Assembly (NCBI RefSeq): GCF_026151205.1
Contig: NC_087080.1
Location: 10,773,837-10,837,836, forward strand
DNA from: Bolinopsis microptera
Lineage: Eukaryota; Ctenophora; Tentaculata; Lobata; Bolinopsidae
DNA length: 64,000 nucleotides
Reading direction: 5' to 3'
Positions 11,406 through 22,081 of the stretch are shown in pieces. How positions within the stretch are numbered: the stretch's first letter is position 1; each line of letters starts with the position of its first letter. A program made the position numbers and the translations under genes. Under the pieces are notes generated by a model. That model saw only the letters and a list, made by a program, of their open reading frames with translations. It searched no databases and had not been told where the DNA came from.

Positions 11406-12478
11406 AGGTGACGTTTGCAGAGCGGCGTCTATTAAATATCATACCTTTATGTTTGAAGCTGAGACCGGCGATAGTTTTAGTAAGGGAGGGCTCCTGCAGA
11501 GATCAATTCACGGACGCTAATGTTGCCTTGAATTATAGTATGATAACCGACAGAGTAAGTTTGTATTATATGATTAGTGTTTGTGAAGTTAAGTTGTAAA
11601 TCAAGTCGGAGGTTTTGTGATGTATAAGTATAATGTCTTGATAAATGATTCAAATTTCTGATTGTCTCTAAATAGACTTAGTGAAGACAGATTCTAATAG
11701 AAATAAATAGTTGAATAACGTATCGACATAACTACGTCATACTCATATCCTCAATAAATGTAATGGATTTGTAGTGTTGTAATTAGTTTAAGCTAAGTTA
11801 AAGTATAAGTGTGCAGATGATAATATAATAGCAATATAATATTGTGCCCAGACCCTCCCAGATCTGCCTTCAGCTCCCTGTCGTAGTCAGGGATTATAAG
11901 GAGCTCTATCTACTTATCCCTTTTCAGGTGACGTTTGCAGAGCGGCGTCTATTGAATATCATACCTTTATGTTTGAAGCTGAGACCGGCGATATTCCTAA
12001 GTAATACGGCAGATGAAGACACAAGTTTTAGTAAGGGAGGGCTCCTGCAGAGATCAATTCACGGACGCTAATGTTGCCTTGAATTATAGTATGATAACCG
12101 ACAGAGTAAGTTTGTATTATATGATTAGTGTTTGTGAAGTTAAGTTGTAAATCAAGTCGGAGGTTTTGTGATGTATAAGTATAATGTCTTGATAAATGAT
12201 TCAAATTTCTGATTGTCTCTAAATAGACTTAGTGAAGACAGATTCTAATAGAAATAAATAGTTGAATAACGTATCGACATAACTACGTCATACTCATATC
12301 CTCAATAAATGTAATGGATTTGTAGTGTTGTAATTAGTTTAAGCTAAGTTAAAGTATAAGTGTGCAGATGATAATATAATAGCAATATAATATTGTGCCC
12401 AGACCCTCCCAGATCTGCCTTCAGCTCCCTGTCGTAGTCAGGGATTATAAGGAACTCTATCTACGTATCCTTTTTCAT
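11406..12478. repeat. Tandem duplication, 521-bp and 552-bp copies
   Basis: The segment beginning gtgacgtttgcagagcggcg at 11408 recurs at 11929 and is nearly identical to about 12478. Copy 2 carries 31 extra bases after gaccggcgata (near 11998-12028), which accounts for the length difference. Copy 2 starts right after ttttcag, so an acceptor-like site precedes its open stretch. No known protein is encoded; a duplicated non-coding exon or promoter is possible but unproven. Confidence 0.8.
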
Positions 12479-12677
12479 TCCTGACCCTGATTGTTGTACG
12501 TAGCTGTGACTTGTAATCTTCTCGATTCTCCCAGTTCAATTTCATTTGAACAGCTTCAGGTAGCATTTAAACAACAATTGTTACATGTTTAAATCTGGAA
12601 ATATTCTTCGATCGTACACTTCTCTACACTGTTTTACACCATACATAAAAAATCAAGAAAACAACACATTTTGTTGT

Positions 12678-12751
12678 GCAGCTGGATTGAACGGGTCGGC
12701 TCGCTCCGCTCGCCAAGGGCCCCCCAAAGAAAAATCCTGGCTACGTGCCTG
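12678..12751 (-). mobile_element. hAT terminal fragment
   Basis: Read on the minus strand it begins CAGGCACGTAGCCAGG and continues through a gcgagcggagcgagcc block. The same sequence occurs on the plus strand at 51441. CAGG-type ends reading CGTAGCCAGG are common in hAT non-autonomous elements. Only one end is recognisable here. Confidence 0.6.
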
Positions 12752-13399
12752 TAGTGGATACTAAGTAAAAAGGCTTCCATGAAAAAAATTGCACATATAA
12801 TATCTCGGTTCGGGATACTAGCCAAAATGACTTCTTTAAAATTGAAATAACTCCAGTTTTTGATATTCAGTTTTTTACTCTTTTTCTGAACTCTAGAATG
12901 TGACTGAGGAGTGATTATATTTGTCCTAGTATACTAATTAGCTAATATAGTAATCGGCTACAGACATATCTACGCCTATGTGGGACGCACACTAAAATTA
13001 CGAGCGTGCTAAATCACTCTACAGTCGATCTTCGAGATTGTTCTAAAAGGGCCCCCGACAGTTGAGACCGACTTCGATCGATGTATTTTCGGACGCTGAT
13101 TCCGAATCACCCACCATGACATAGGGTTAAAATGCTCCCCTATCGAGATATTGGCGAAAAACTGTCTCGATCACGTGATATGACCATATAAGGAAGTTAG
13201 TCTAATTTCTCGATAGGGTTAGGGTTTCAGAATATACTTTTGTTAGAGATTGGGTTAGGGTTAGGGTTGGGATCAGATTAGAGGGCTATGATTTCGAATA
13301 GTCATTCAGGGCCACCAAGAGAACGTATTTAAAAAGTCACGTGACAGTCGAGTGTAGAGTGATTAATCATCATCCCTAAAATTAATGGAAATAATTATC
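12752..13399. other. Intergenic with telomere-like TTAGGG runs
   Basis: Short (TTAGGG)2-3 runs occur at about 13216-13270 (gggttagggtttc and gggttagggttaggg). Flanking inverted copies of aatcactctaca-tcga lie near 13010 and 13355, so the block may be a MITE of about 350 bp. No coding capacity. Confidence 0.45.
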
Positions 13400-14330
13400 G
13401 GACTTTATTATTCACGGACCTTAATACCACAGACATTATTTTCACGGACATAATTATTCACGCTGAGGTCTTCAGTGTGAAAGTAATGTCCGTGATAATT
13501 ATGACCAATAAGGTAGATAACATGCTTGTCCTTGCATTTTAGAGTTCCGTCTAGCACCAGTTCTATGTTGTTGACCATGATCTTTTGAGTCCTTGTCAAA
13601 GAGGACGGGGCAAATTTTGCAGCTAGGTCCATTACACCTCTGTAATTGTCCTACATCAAGGGTTTCCAGTTGTCCCAGTTGTCGATTCTTTTCTAGTGTA
13701 TTACCGATTGAAGGGTGTTTCCTAGTGGCAAATACTATCCGTACATCCCCACATAACATTACTAGTAGCTTAATGACCAGATTAAGTTCTTAACCAACTT
13801 TGTAAGACTAATGTTATCAAGAGTGTTGTACGGAAAATACGAGGCTCTGTTGTGTCTTATCCTCAGTGTCTCTGGTTGGATTTCCTGGGTTCTCAATAGA
13901 CCTCTGTATTGCTTTCGGCTCGATTTCTTCTAGTTTGTCACCGTTGTTGTTGTGTCCGCATCTGGCAAGATCCTCCTTTAGTTCGCCCAGGTCCTCTACA
14001 CATGGTGGGGTTGGAAATTACATATGTATCTGATCTCAAGTAGTTCCTAGCATCTGTTTCCTTTCTAAATAGCTTGTACCAGATCTGATTTTCGGAGTCC
14101 AAGCTCAAGGTAAGGTCTAAAAAGTTAACCTTGATTCTATATGGTTCTGCCAGTTTGATTTAGCCAGTTTGTTCAACAATTCGACAAACATTGTAAATTG
14201 TCCCGCTGTCCCCATCCACACTCCAAATATGTCGTCGATGAATCTCTCCCAAAAGTTTATCAGGGTCGCACTCTTTATCTTTTTGCTAACCTTTTTGAAG
14301 AGCAACCAATGCATACTATGCATGCATGCA
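13400..14330 (-). pseudogene. Decayed Penelope-like retroelement (RT then GIY-YIG region)
   Basis: Read on the minus strand, the 14330-14100 part gives FWERFIDDIFGVWMG, the catalytic motif region of Penelope-like reverse transcriptases ([YF]IDDIF-x-x-W). It is followed, after a frame change, by NFLDLTLSL and LFRKETDARNYL, typical of the same family. The 13770-13400 part gives RCNGPSCKICPVLF and then LKCKDKHVIYLI, matching the cysteine cluster and the start of the GIY-YIG nuclease in this group. The order RT then nuclease is correct, but several frameshifts and stops separate the pieces and the nuclease is cut off. It is a molecular fossil. Confidence 0.75.
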
Positions 14331-14479
14331 TTGCATAGTAACGTCTGACACTTGTCTGGAGATACAGTTTCCAGTAGTAGGCATGAGGCAGGGAAAATTA
14401 GTGTGTGACTGATTTAAGCAGTTGGTCACCAGAGTTCAGTTCGAGTACTAATTTTAAGGAAATTAGTGACGTTTTATTG

Positions 14480-14620
14480 CTAATAAAATTGATTTGAATT
14501 CACGTATTTTTGTTGACGTTAACAAGGCTCATACCTCCCCCTCCTGTCAGCAACCGTCAGCATTTCCAAATACCCTTTTCCCTCGGCTGCTGACGTCATA
14601 CATAAACGCTCGCTTATGTT
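14480..14620 (+). repeat. Dispersed repeat also present at about 43840-43950
   Basis: The block with cctcccc, gtcagcaaccgtcagcattt and ccctcggctgctgacg is shared with the MITE near 43.8 kb, where clear inverted ends are visible. Only the right half is recognisable here. Just upstream is a small gcatgcatgcattgcat run. Confidence 0.6.
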
Positions 14621-14697
14621 AGCTATACATTTTGTAACAGCAACATTTACATTGTATTATGTATTATATTGTATTATGTAATTACATTAAATGACGG

Positions 14698-15182
14698 GTG
14701 GGCGACAATTTACCCCCCGACAATTAACCCCCCGACAATATAATTTAATACAATTAACCCTGACCCTGACCCTGACCCTGACCCTGACCCTGACCCTGAC
14801 CCTGACCCTGACCCTGACCCTGATCCAGGACCCTGACCTTGACCCTGACCCTGACCCTGACCCTGACCCTGACCCTGACCCTAACCCTAACCCTAACCCT
14901 AACCCTAGGCCTAACCCTGACCACTGACTCTGACTCTGACCCTGACCCTAACCCGATCAATTGACCCAGTGTAATTACATGGGGGTCAATTGTCGTACTA
15001 AGTCCTAGATTTCGCGACAATTGACCCTAGTTTAATTACATAGGTAGGGGGTCAATTGTCGGTGGGTCAATTTTCGGGGGGCCAATTGTCGTACTAAACC
15101 CTAGATTTCGCGACAATTGACCCCAGTGTAATTACATAGGGGGTCAATTGTCGGGGGGTCAATTCACAATTGTCGCGGTACC
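14698..15182. mobile_element. MITE-like element with a telomere-like hexamer core
   Basis: Both flanks are built from inverted copies of a gacaattgaccccc module (left 14703-14750, right about 14975-15180). The core is a run of CCCTGA hexamers (14757-14880) grading into CCCTAA hexamers (14880-14915) and mixed variants. The long ORFs on both strands (DPDPDP, LTLTLT and GQGQGQ repeats) are artefacts of the hexamer. No target duplication was resolved. Confidence 0.65.
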
Positions 15183-17145
15183 TAAATGACATGTACTTTT
15201 TCAGGATCAAGTCAAAGTCAGGCCTGCAGCGACGAGCCCCTTTCTTTCGGATTGTGAAGTGTAATGTTAATGTTTAATGTAGCTGTTTAACGTCGAAAAT
15301 TGTTAGTTTGTAATTGTTTTTGAGAAGCAAAATAATTAATCTGAGAAGTGTTTCCAGTTTTAAAAAGCTCAGGCATGGGCACCGTATTGTTTATTTAGTT
15401 ATATTTTATACAATATCTTTGACCTTTGTCGCATTAAGTTGTAGTACTACTACTAGTAGCGGGGTAGTACTAGTAAATACTGAATACTGTGTTTCGTTTA
15501 TTCTATAAGTATATAAATATTGCATTGTGTATCTTTGTCGCATAGTACATAGTATAAGTTGATAAGTAGCGAGGTAGTTAATACTGTTTCGTGATGTATT
15601 TTGATTGTACAATCTTAATTATTCGTATTATTATACCGCAATTCCTGTATTTTATCGTCTAAAAGTGAACAATACCAAATTAAAATAAACAAGAGGCATT
15701 TATAGCCTTCGATAAGTATAAATAATCGCACACGATGTACGTGCACCCGGGGTTAAATACGACGCAATTGTCAGCACTGCGCGCGCACACACGTACCATC
15801 TTATGTGTGCTGATCTGTATGTGCCTATCCTACTTGTGAAACAAGCGCGTCACGCAGTACGCGTAGGCACATGGCTATGTGAACCCAGTAGCCCATTTTG
15901 CCGATTTACAATCTAACAAAGCATTATTGGATATGCGCGGCGCGGCCCATTAACGCATTTAGCATTGCAAAAAACATGTTTCAGCTTATGTTCAATTTGA
16001 AACGGTATTTAAAAAAACTTTAGCTTTAATTGCTACTAGGATCTATTTGCGAAAATAAAATAGCTAATTGTTGATTGCATTGTGATCGAGCTGTACGCCT
16101 GTACATTGTTAGTGCGATAAATGTAGCTTCAAGCTTGTTTATATATGTTGTACAATAAACCACTGGACTGTTATGCATTATGTGTCACGCATTTAATCAT
16201 TAATAATGCTTCTTATACCTGGTGACCTCAGGCTTTTTTGTTCAGTGTTCATAATTGCGTTAACCAGAAACTACACGCTTGTAGCCTTCATGAAACAAGC
16301 ACGTCACGTAATACGTTGCTCTATCCAGAGCCCTTGCGCTTTCAATGGTGAATGGCGCGCGCCCGCCTCCCGGCATGAAAGCACATGCAACATTACTGGG
16401 CCGCGCTCAGCCTGTCATTCCGCCTAATCTCTATTCTATTTAACAACATTAAAGCCTGGGGTCCTCAGGTAAATGCAACATGGTTATGTTAGGTGAACGT
16501 AATACGCAAAGGCTCTTGTGCCATGGTAAGGTAATTTTTTCACTACTTGCTACTACAGATTTAAATTGTCAATAAAAATTAAACAAATGATTACAAAATG
16601 TTTATAGAAAGAGTAAATCACATCAATTAAAAAATCCAAATATACACAGTTGCTGGTTGCTGTTACACCGTTGCTTGATCAGTCATGTCATACTGCACTG
16701 AATGTTTATACGTTCATGCACGCAAATTTGGAGTATTAAGCTGATATATTTGATATTTGTTTAAACATTAATAAACAGTGCTAGCTGATTTTATCACGAA
16801 ATATATTACCAAAAACGGTACCCATTATAACGTGGTACATGGTCGCATGTTATGTATGATGTATAATGTTGATTTTGGATAGCTGTTTTAATCCAATTTA
16901 AATTAGCGATGGAGTCGATGAATACTGTCCAAGATTTTTATGAGGGTTAGATTCGATATTGATTTGGAAATATTTGTATCAAGTTGTACTTGTATTTCCA
17001 GTTGAATTCTTGATCCTTTCTGTCAGATTGTGAATCTGTGTAGATTATGTGTTATGTTCAAAACTGTGCTAAATGATAAGATTAAGCAACTGTTCTGCAT
17101 ATGTTAGTTATCTTGCTGTACATGACAAAATACTCATTTGTGAGC
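15183..17145. other. Intergenic, nothing recognised
   Basis: AT-rich DNA without a credible gene. The phrase aaacaag-gcgtcacg-a-tacg recurs near 15840 and 16300, hinting at a diverged duplication. Confidence 0.4.
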
Positions 17146-20100
17146 TCAATAAAAATAATTGAAGCTATTATAGTGTACCTTGAACATTACTCTACTCTCC
17201 AGAGAATATTTTACTTTGGATGAAACTTTTTTACAAGCTTTCACAGATTCCATTGCTTTTCTGTTATCACCTTTTAACCAGTAAAGTTCTGCCATTTCAT
17301 AGTTGGCCCAACCCATAATAAAATGGTCCAAAGCAATCTGTTTTTCTGAAAGTTAACAATTAACATTCATTACTTTATATTTCTATTAGAATTTTCATGG
17401 TTGAAAGATGGTCTTAAACAGATAAAAAATCTTACCGTACGACAGTGATTTTGTGAGTGAATCCTCTGATTTTTGTAAGCAAGATTCTCTGCTACTTTCA
17501 TCGTTATTATTCTTGGTTAACAGATAGCAATGTTTCCACAATACACCCTAAGATTATTTCAATTGTAAGTATTCAAATATTAATATTTCCTTATATCACT
17601 ATGACCATGGGCTGCTATGCTGGCTGCATAGGCAGCTGGCACTTTTAAAGCATATCATTTTGACTCATGTCACTTTATGGTCATATAACCCTTAAATAAT
17701 GGCATCTATTGAAATTATATTAGACGCATATCACACCAATCCTCCTATAGGTGTGATATTGTTCCGATAAGTGCGATATTCACCAATATATCTGCAATAT
17801 GCCCAATAGCATCTGACAGATGTGAAATTTAAAACTGAAACCTGCAAAAACACCGGAATGCAGGTCCGTGTACTGTATAAGTAGAGAGCTTTTAGTGCAA
17901 ACTATACCACAAAGAATCCAGGATTCATAAATTTATACTCACAATCATAAGATGTCCAAGTGCTCTATCATCTGCACAAAGTTGAACATCTGTAACACCA
18001 TTCACCATTTTGGAATCACATTTTTGTATAAAAGTTTTTGCAGTTGATTCGTCCAATAATGAGAAGATTCCCCATATGTACATTGCCTATTAAAAATAAA
18101 AAGGTACTGGGAATTAATTTGTAAAATACCCGATAAAAGAATATGCCAGTTGCTATATTTCAACCAGAAATAATGACTGTTTAAATTGTGTTTACATCCT
18201 TGGCCTTGCAGCATATTGACTAGAATCGGAGTAAGAGTATAAATTATGTTAATATGTAAGTTGATAATTAACATACTTCTAGGGCTGGTAAGAATAGGAA
18301 GTTGTTTCTATTTTTGAAACTTCTTGCTTTTCGCACACAATACTTTTCTATTTGAAGTCGTTTCCCTGCCACCCTTATTTGATATTCTTTAACATCTTTG
18401 AACAGTGTTGTTATATTTGGATCTTTTGCATACCTAGATGTAATAAGATTATAGCATCAGAGCTCATGAAATAGAACTTTAAAATATTGTTAGTAGGGTA
18501 CAAGCAACAGGTCATTGTTTCATTGTTCTTATCAAAAGAAATTAAAACCTTATTCAAATATGACTTACTTTCTGGATGGGTCACTGTCAATAAATTGGGC
18601 ATGCCTAAAAGCAGCAAGTAGATAGAGATAGGATGTTTTACTCCAGTTGCTTGCTCCAAACAACCTTTCTGCATATTCAGCAGCTTCACTCCATTTTTGT
18701 TCCAATGATGAAACCCACAATAGTTCAAACCAGCATGTATGGTGCATTGTGACCCACTCATCCTGTAGCAAGGACAAACTTATTTATTAAGGATTTTTTT
18801 CTCCAAAATAAAAGAACTAGCTGATTCCTTTTAAATATTTTAACAGATTGCTACTAGAAAGATGAATACCTGCAACATGATGCATTTTTCAAAAGTTTGC
18901 CTAGCACTCGGCAAATTCCTTCTGAGCATTTCAGTTCTACCAGCAAAGAATTGAAAAGACACACATACAGGATGTTTTGCTAAATATTTTGTTGTGAGCT
19001 TATCAACCACTTCAAGTTTCATGTTGTAGGGGTCTAAGTGGAATTTGAAAGCTGATTCATATGCGATGATTGCCTGGGATTGAAATTACATTATTATCTT
19101 GATTCACTCCAAAATTATTGATCAGAATAGCACTTAAAGTAAATTTATCACATATTTTTTCAGCATCTTGTGCATCTTACAGAAAGATCACGTGATAAAT
19201 CCTCAATAAACTGCTCAGGATGCTTTGTTTCAATTTGAAACATCATGAGTTACAAACTTGGGCACAGAATGATGATCTTAAACCATCACAATCCACTCCC
19301 TGAGAAAGTGCCTTCAGCCCTTCTTGTGTATCTCCCTGCAATCCAACAAGCTCTAATATCTTTAGTAATTTCTGAGAGAGACAATGTTGGCATGGCATTG
19401 CACAAATATAATTCATATTGAACTTGAGTTTTGAAGAACGCTGTTCTTTAATATTTTATCTCAGCCTAATTTTTATAAAATTATCACAGGTTTACTCACA
19501 GGTGGAACCATTGAAAGCGCTATATGAAAGCATCCATAACCCATTAGAATCCCAGAGAGAAAATCGTTCGATAAGTACTCCTGGAAATAATGATCTCTTT
19601 AAGAATGAGCGTGTACTTGATTCCAAAAATTAAATACATTTCACTAGGTAATTGTATTCGAGTATTTTCACAAAAATTATACTATGTTTTAAAATCCATC
19701 CTATACATGTATTCGTAAATCGTACCGGTATTTTCGACTTGTTGTGCCTGCTAATGCCAGCTTTGAGTATATATTTGTTATACAAATCCCTGTAGATCCC
19801 ATAGGAGGTTCGTCCCTGCAGCAAATTATCATATTATTGATCATTTTAAACTCGAGCAATTGATAAACATAAGTCATGTACTGTAAATATTTTTTGGACT
19901 ATTACATAGGTTTCTTTCTTTAAAAAGAATTGTTTGTTATTTACAGAATCTAGTTCTTGTTACCTTGACGGCACCTTTTATCATGGCTATCACAGAGTCA
20001 CTTTGAGTAAAGGAAAGGAGTGAAGTGAGCAGCAGTGTCTCAGCGTAGAGTAGCTCTGCAACTACCTTGAAATTAGAATAGTGGTGCTATAGTTGCAACT

Positions 20101-21528
20101 ACATTGAAATTAGGATAGTGGTGTTATAGTTGCAACTACCTTGAAATTAGAATAGTGGTGCTATAGTTCCTGAGTCCTGACTTTTGAATTTCGTCAAGTT
20201 CAGGACATGACAAAATTAACTTACATATGTATTTAAGTAAGTTAGCCTTATATCTCACATAGTCCTTGTCAAGAACTGTTCTTCAAGATTAATTAGCATA
20301 ACATAATAACCTAAGCTTAAGATAGTAGGTAGTAGGTACCTTAGGTAGTCAGTAAGTACCTTACCTCTTCATATTTCGGTGCCTTCATACGGAGGTAATC
20401 TGTTCTTTTCTGTCTCTGTGAATCTGTCAATTCCAAACCCTTTGCCAGTATTGCATAACCTTTCTCAATCTCCCGAGAGTCATACGTCATTATAGCCTGT
20501 TGACAAATGACAAGTTTATTTTAGCATATCAGTGCCGAAGGTATTTATCAAGAAAGAAAGTAAGCTCAAAGTGTTAGTAAAGAAAAGGTATTGAATTGTG
20601 TAATGCACACATTATGTTTTGGAATACTCAAGTTTTTACCTGAAACGTTAGCATTGCTCCATATCCCAGAGCGAAATGCATATCTGTTTCGTAGTGCTTT
20701 TTAAGGATGTCCTCTGCTTCCAGGAATCTAAAATCGTCAATTTAGTTTGGAGACACAGGTTTGCCTTTATAAAACGTCTTTATACAATGTACATGGATGC
20801 TGCTTGTCGAAAGTTGGTTCAATACACAGCTCCGAGATACTATGGAAATCTATAGATTCATAAAAATGACCCCGTTAACAATCAAAACATGCCCCTACTT
20901 GTTGTCAAGAAGTAGTTCCAGGGATTTATGAACCAATGCCATGTTAACGTTTACGTCCATGTCAATGTGAGGATCCATAATCATTTCTGGAGTAGTCATT
21001 GCGGAGAGGTCACTTTCCCTCCCCATAGACCTATCTCGCTCAATAAAATCTGTAACTTTGTTGTGTTTATGGTGCACGTTTCTAGTTGAATACAATAACA
21101 CAGTTTTAAATATGATCATACAAGAAATAGTGTCAAGACAGGCGTTAATTACTTATTGCATACATTCTCAGTCTTTCAATTAATAAATTAGAAATGTGTC
21201 TCCTACTGGTTAAAGGTTCTTGAGGTGGTCCATTCTCCATTATATCAGGTTGATTTGGTTCTCCCTTCGATGACGAGGATGGAAGATCAGTTATCTCGTC
21301 AGCGAGCGCATTTGCTTCACCAGTTGTAAGTCCTTCTACAGAATCATCTCGTAAGGTTTGCTCTACTGGTTTATTCTCCAGTGTCTGTTGTGATGTTCGC
21401 CCCATTTCTATTTTCTTATCAAGTTCTGATGTATCCGTGTTCTCGGAGTCGTCCTGAGAGCTTCCTCCAGGACTTCTCTGTCTTAATAAGCCGAAAACCA
21501 TACTTCTGCGTTCTAATGGACGTCGCAT
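17146..21528 (-). CDS. TTC39: Tetratricopeptide repeat protein 39 family (TTC39 / IML2-like), 14 exons
   Basis: Exons on the minus strand: 21528-21164, 21081-20899, 20727-20640, 20496-20365, 20065-19964, 19815-19726, 19580-19500, 19371-19258, 19073-18870, 18762-18569, 18433-18277, 18086-17943, 17547-17436, 17345-17146. Every junction has GT/AG sites and phases agree, giving 721 residues (human paralogues are about 600-680). The first 120 residues are Ser/Glu-rich and look disordered. The family core follows: ALGYGAMLTFQAIMTYDSRE, VVAELLYAETLLLTSLLSF, GRTSYGIYRDL, ILMGYGCFHIALSMVPP, KLLKILELVGLQGD, FFAGRTEMLRRNLPSARQTF, CWFELLWVSS, and near the end MGWANYEMAELYWLKGDNRK. TTC39 proteins are TPR proteins of poorly defined role (lipid metabolism for TTC39B, inclusion clearance for yeast Iml2). 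The last exon may be terminal or may splice on. I cannot say which vertebrate paralogue is closest. Confidence 0.9.
20057..20169. repeat. 37-bp tandem repeat, three copies, across the exon 5 acceptor of TTC39
   Basis: gcaactaccttgaaattaga plus 17 more bases occurs three times. On the minus strand each copy contains atttcaag/gtagtt, the acceptor and first bases of exon 5, so the splice site has been copied twice into the upstream intron. Confidence 0.8.
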
Positions 21529-22081
21529 GGTAACAAATTAAATGTTGCTTCAAAAATAATCATTGTATGATTATGTTAAACTAACGCATTTACAAAACTG
21601 AACACAAAACAGTGCAGCCTGCACAGTGCAGTGCAGTGCAGCCTGCACAGCACACATAATTTCTGGGAAAGTAGCTAAAAAGAAACTTTGCGAAACTCAT
21701 CTTTGCATAATAAACATACAAATAAACGTGTGAACCGAAAATGTATCATCTCATGAATATAATATGTAGAGAGAATGTTAATTAAAACTCAAAGCATGAA
21801 GTTAACAGGAATTATACACTGATACACAGTAATGTGCGTGGGTTTCAACCATCTTATGATATGTAAACATTGGGGAAACAGTCAGTCTGTAAACACAGCA
21901 CATTAAGGATTTATATTTGAACAACAACCCAAGATAAATCCTAGAATTTAGTAAATTTACTGTGATTAAGCCAGAATAATGGCAGTTTAGGAAGATAAGA
22001 GCAAGACTGGTAGACTCCTTACACTACCAGTTACCATACTCTACCTTTTATCGTTTATCTTACCTAATTATTCCTGTAGGC
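21529..22081. promoter_or_regulatory. Shared spacer between divergent TTC39 and MKKS
   Basis: The two start codons face away from each other with 553 bp between them, so both promoters must lie here or overlap the 5' ends. It contains a cag-tgcag-rich run (21610-21650), an inverted repeat actggtag/ctaccagt (22008-22033), and a half-site GTTACCAT at 22030-22037 that fits half of an RFX X-box. A second half ATGGTAAC overlaps the TTC39 start codon. No TATA box is convincing. RFX control would be logical for a BBS gene but is only suggested. Confidence 0.45.

Noticed and set aside
14691-15020. Two long repetitive ORFs on opposite strands
   Set aside because: Both come from the CCCTGA hexamer, which is open in several frames.
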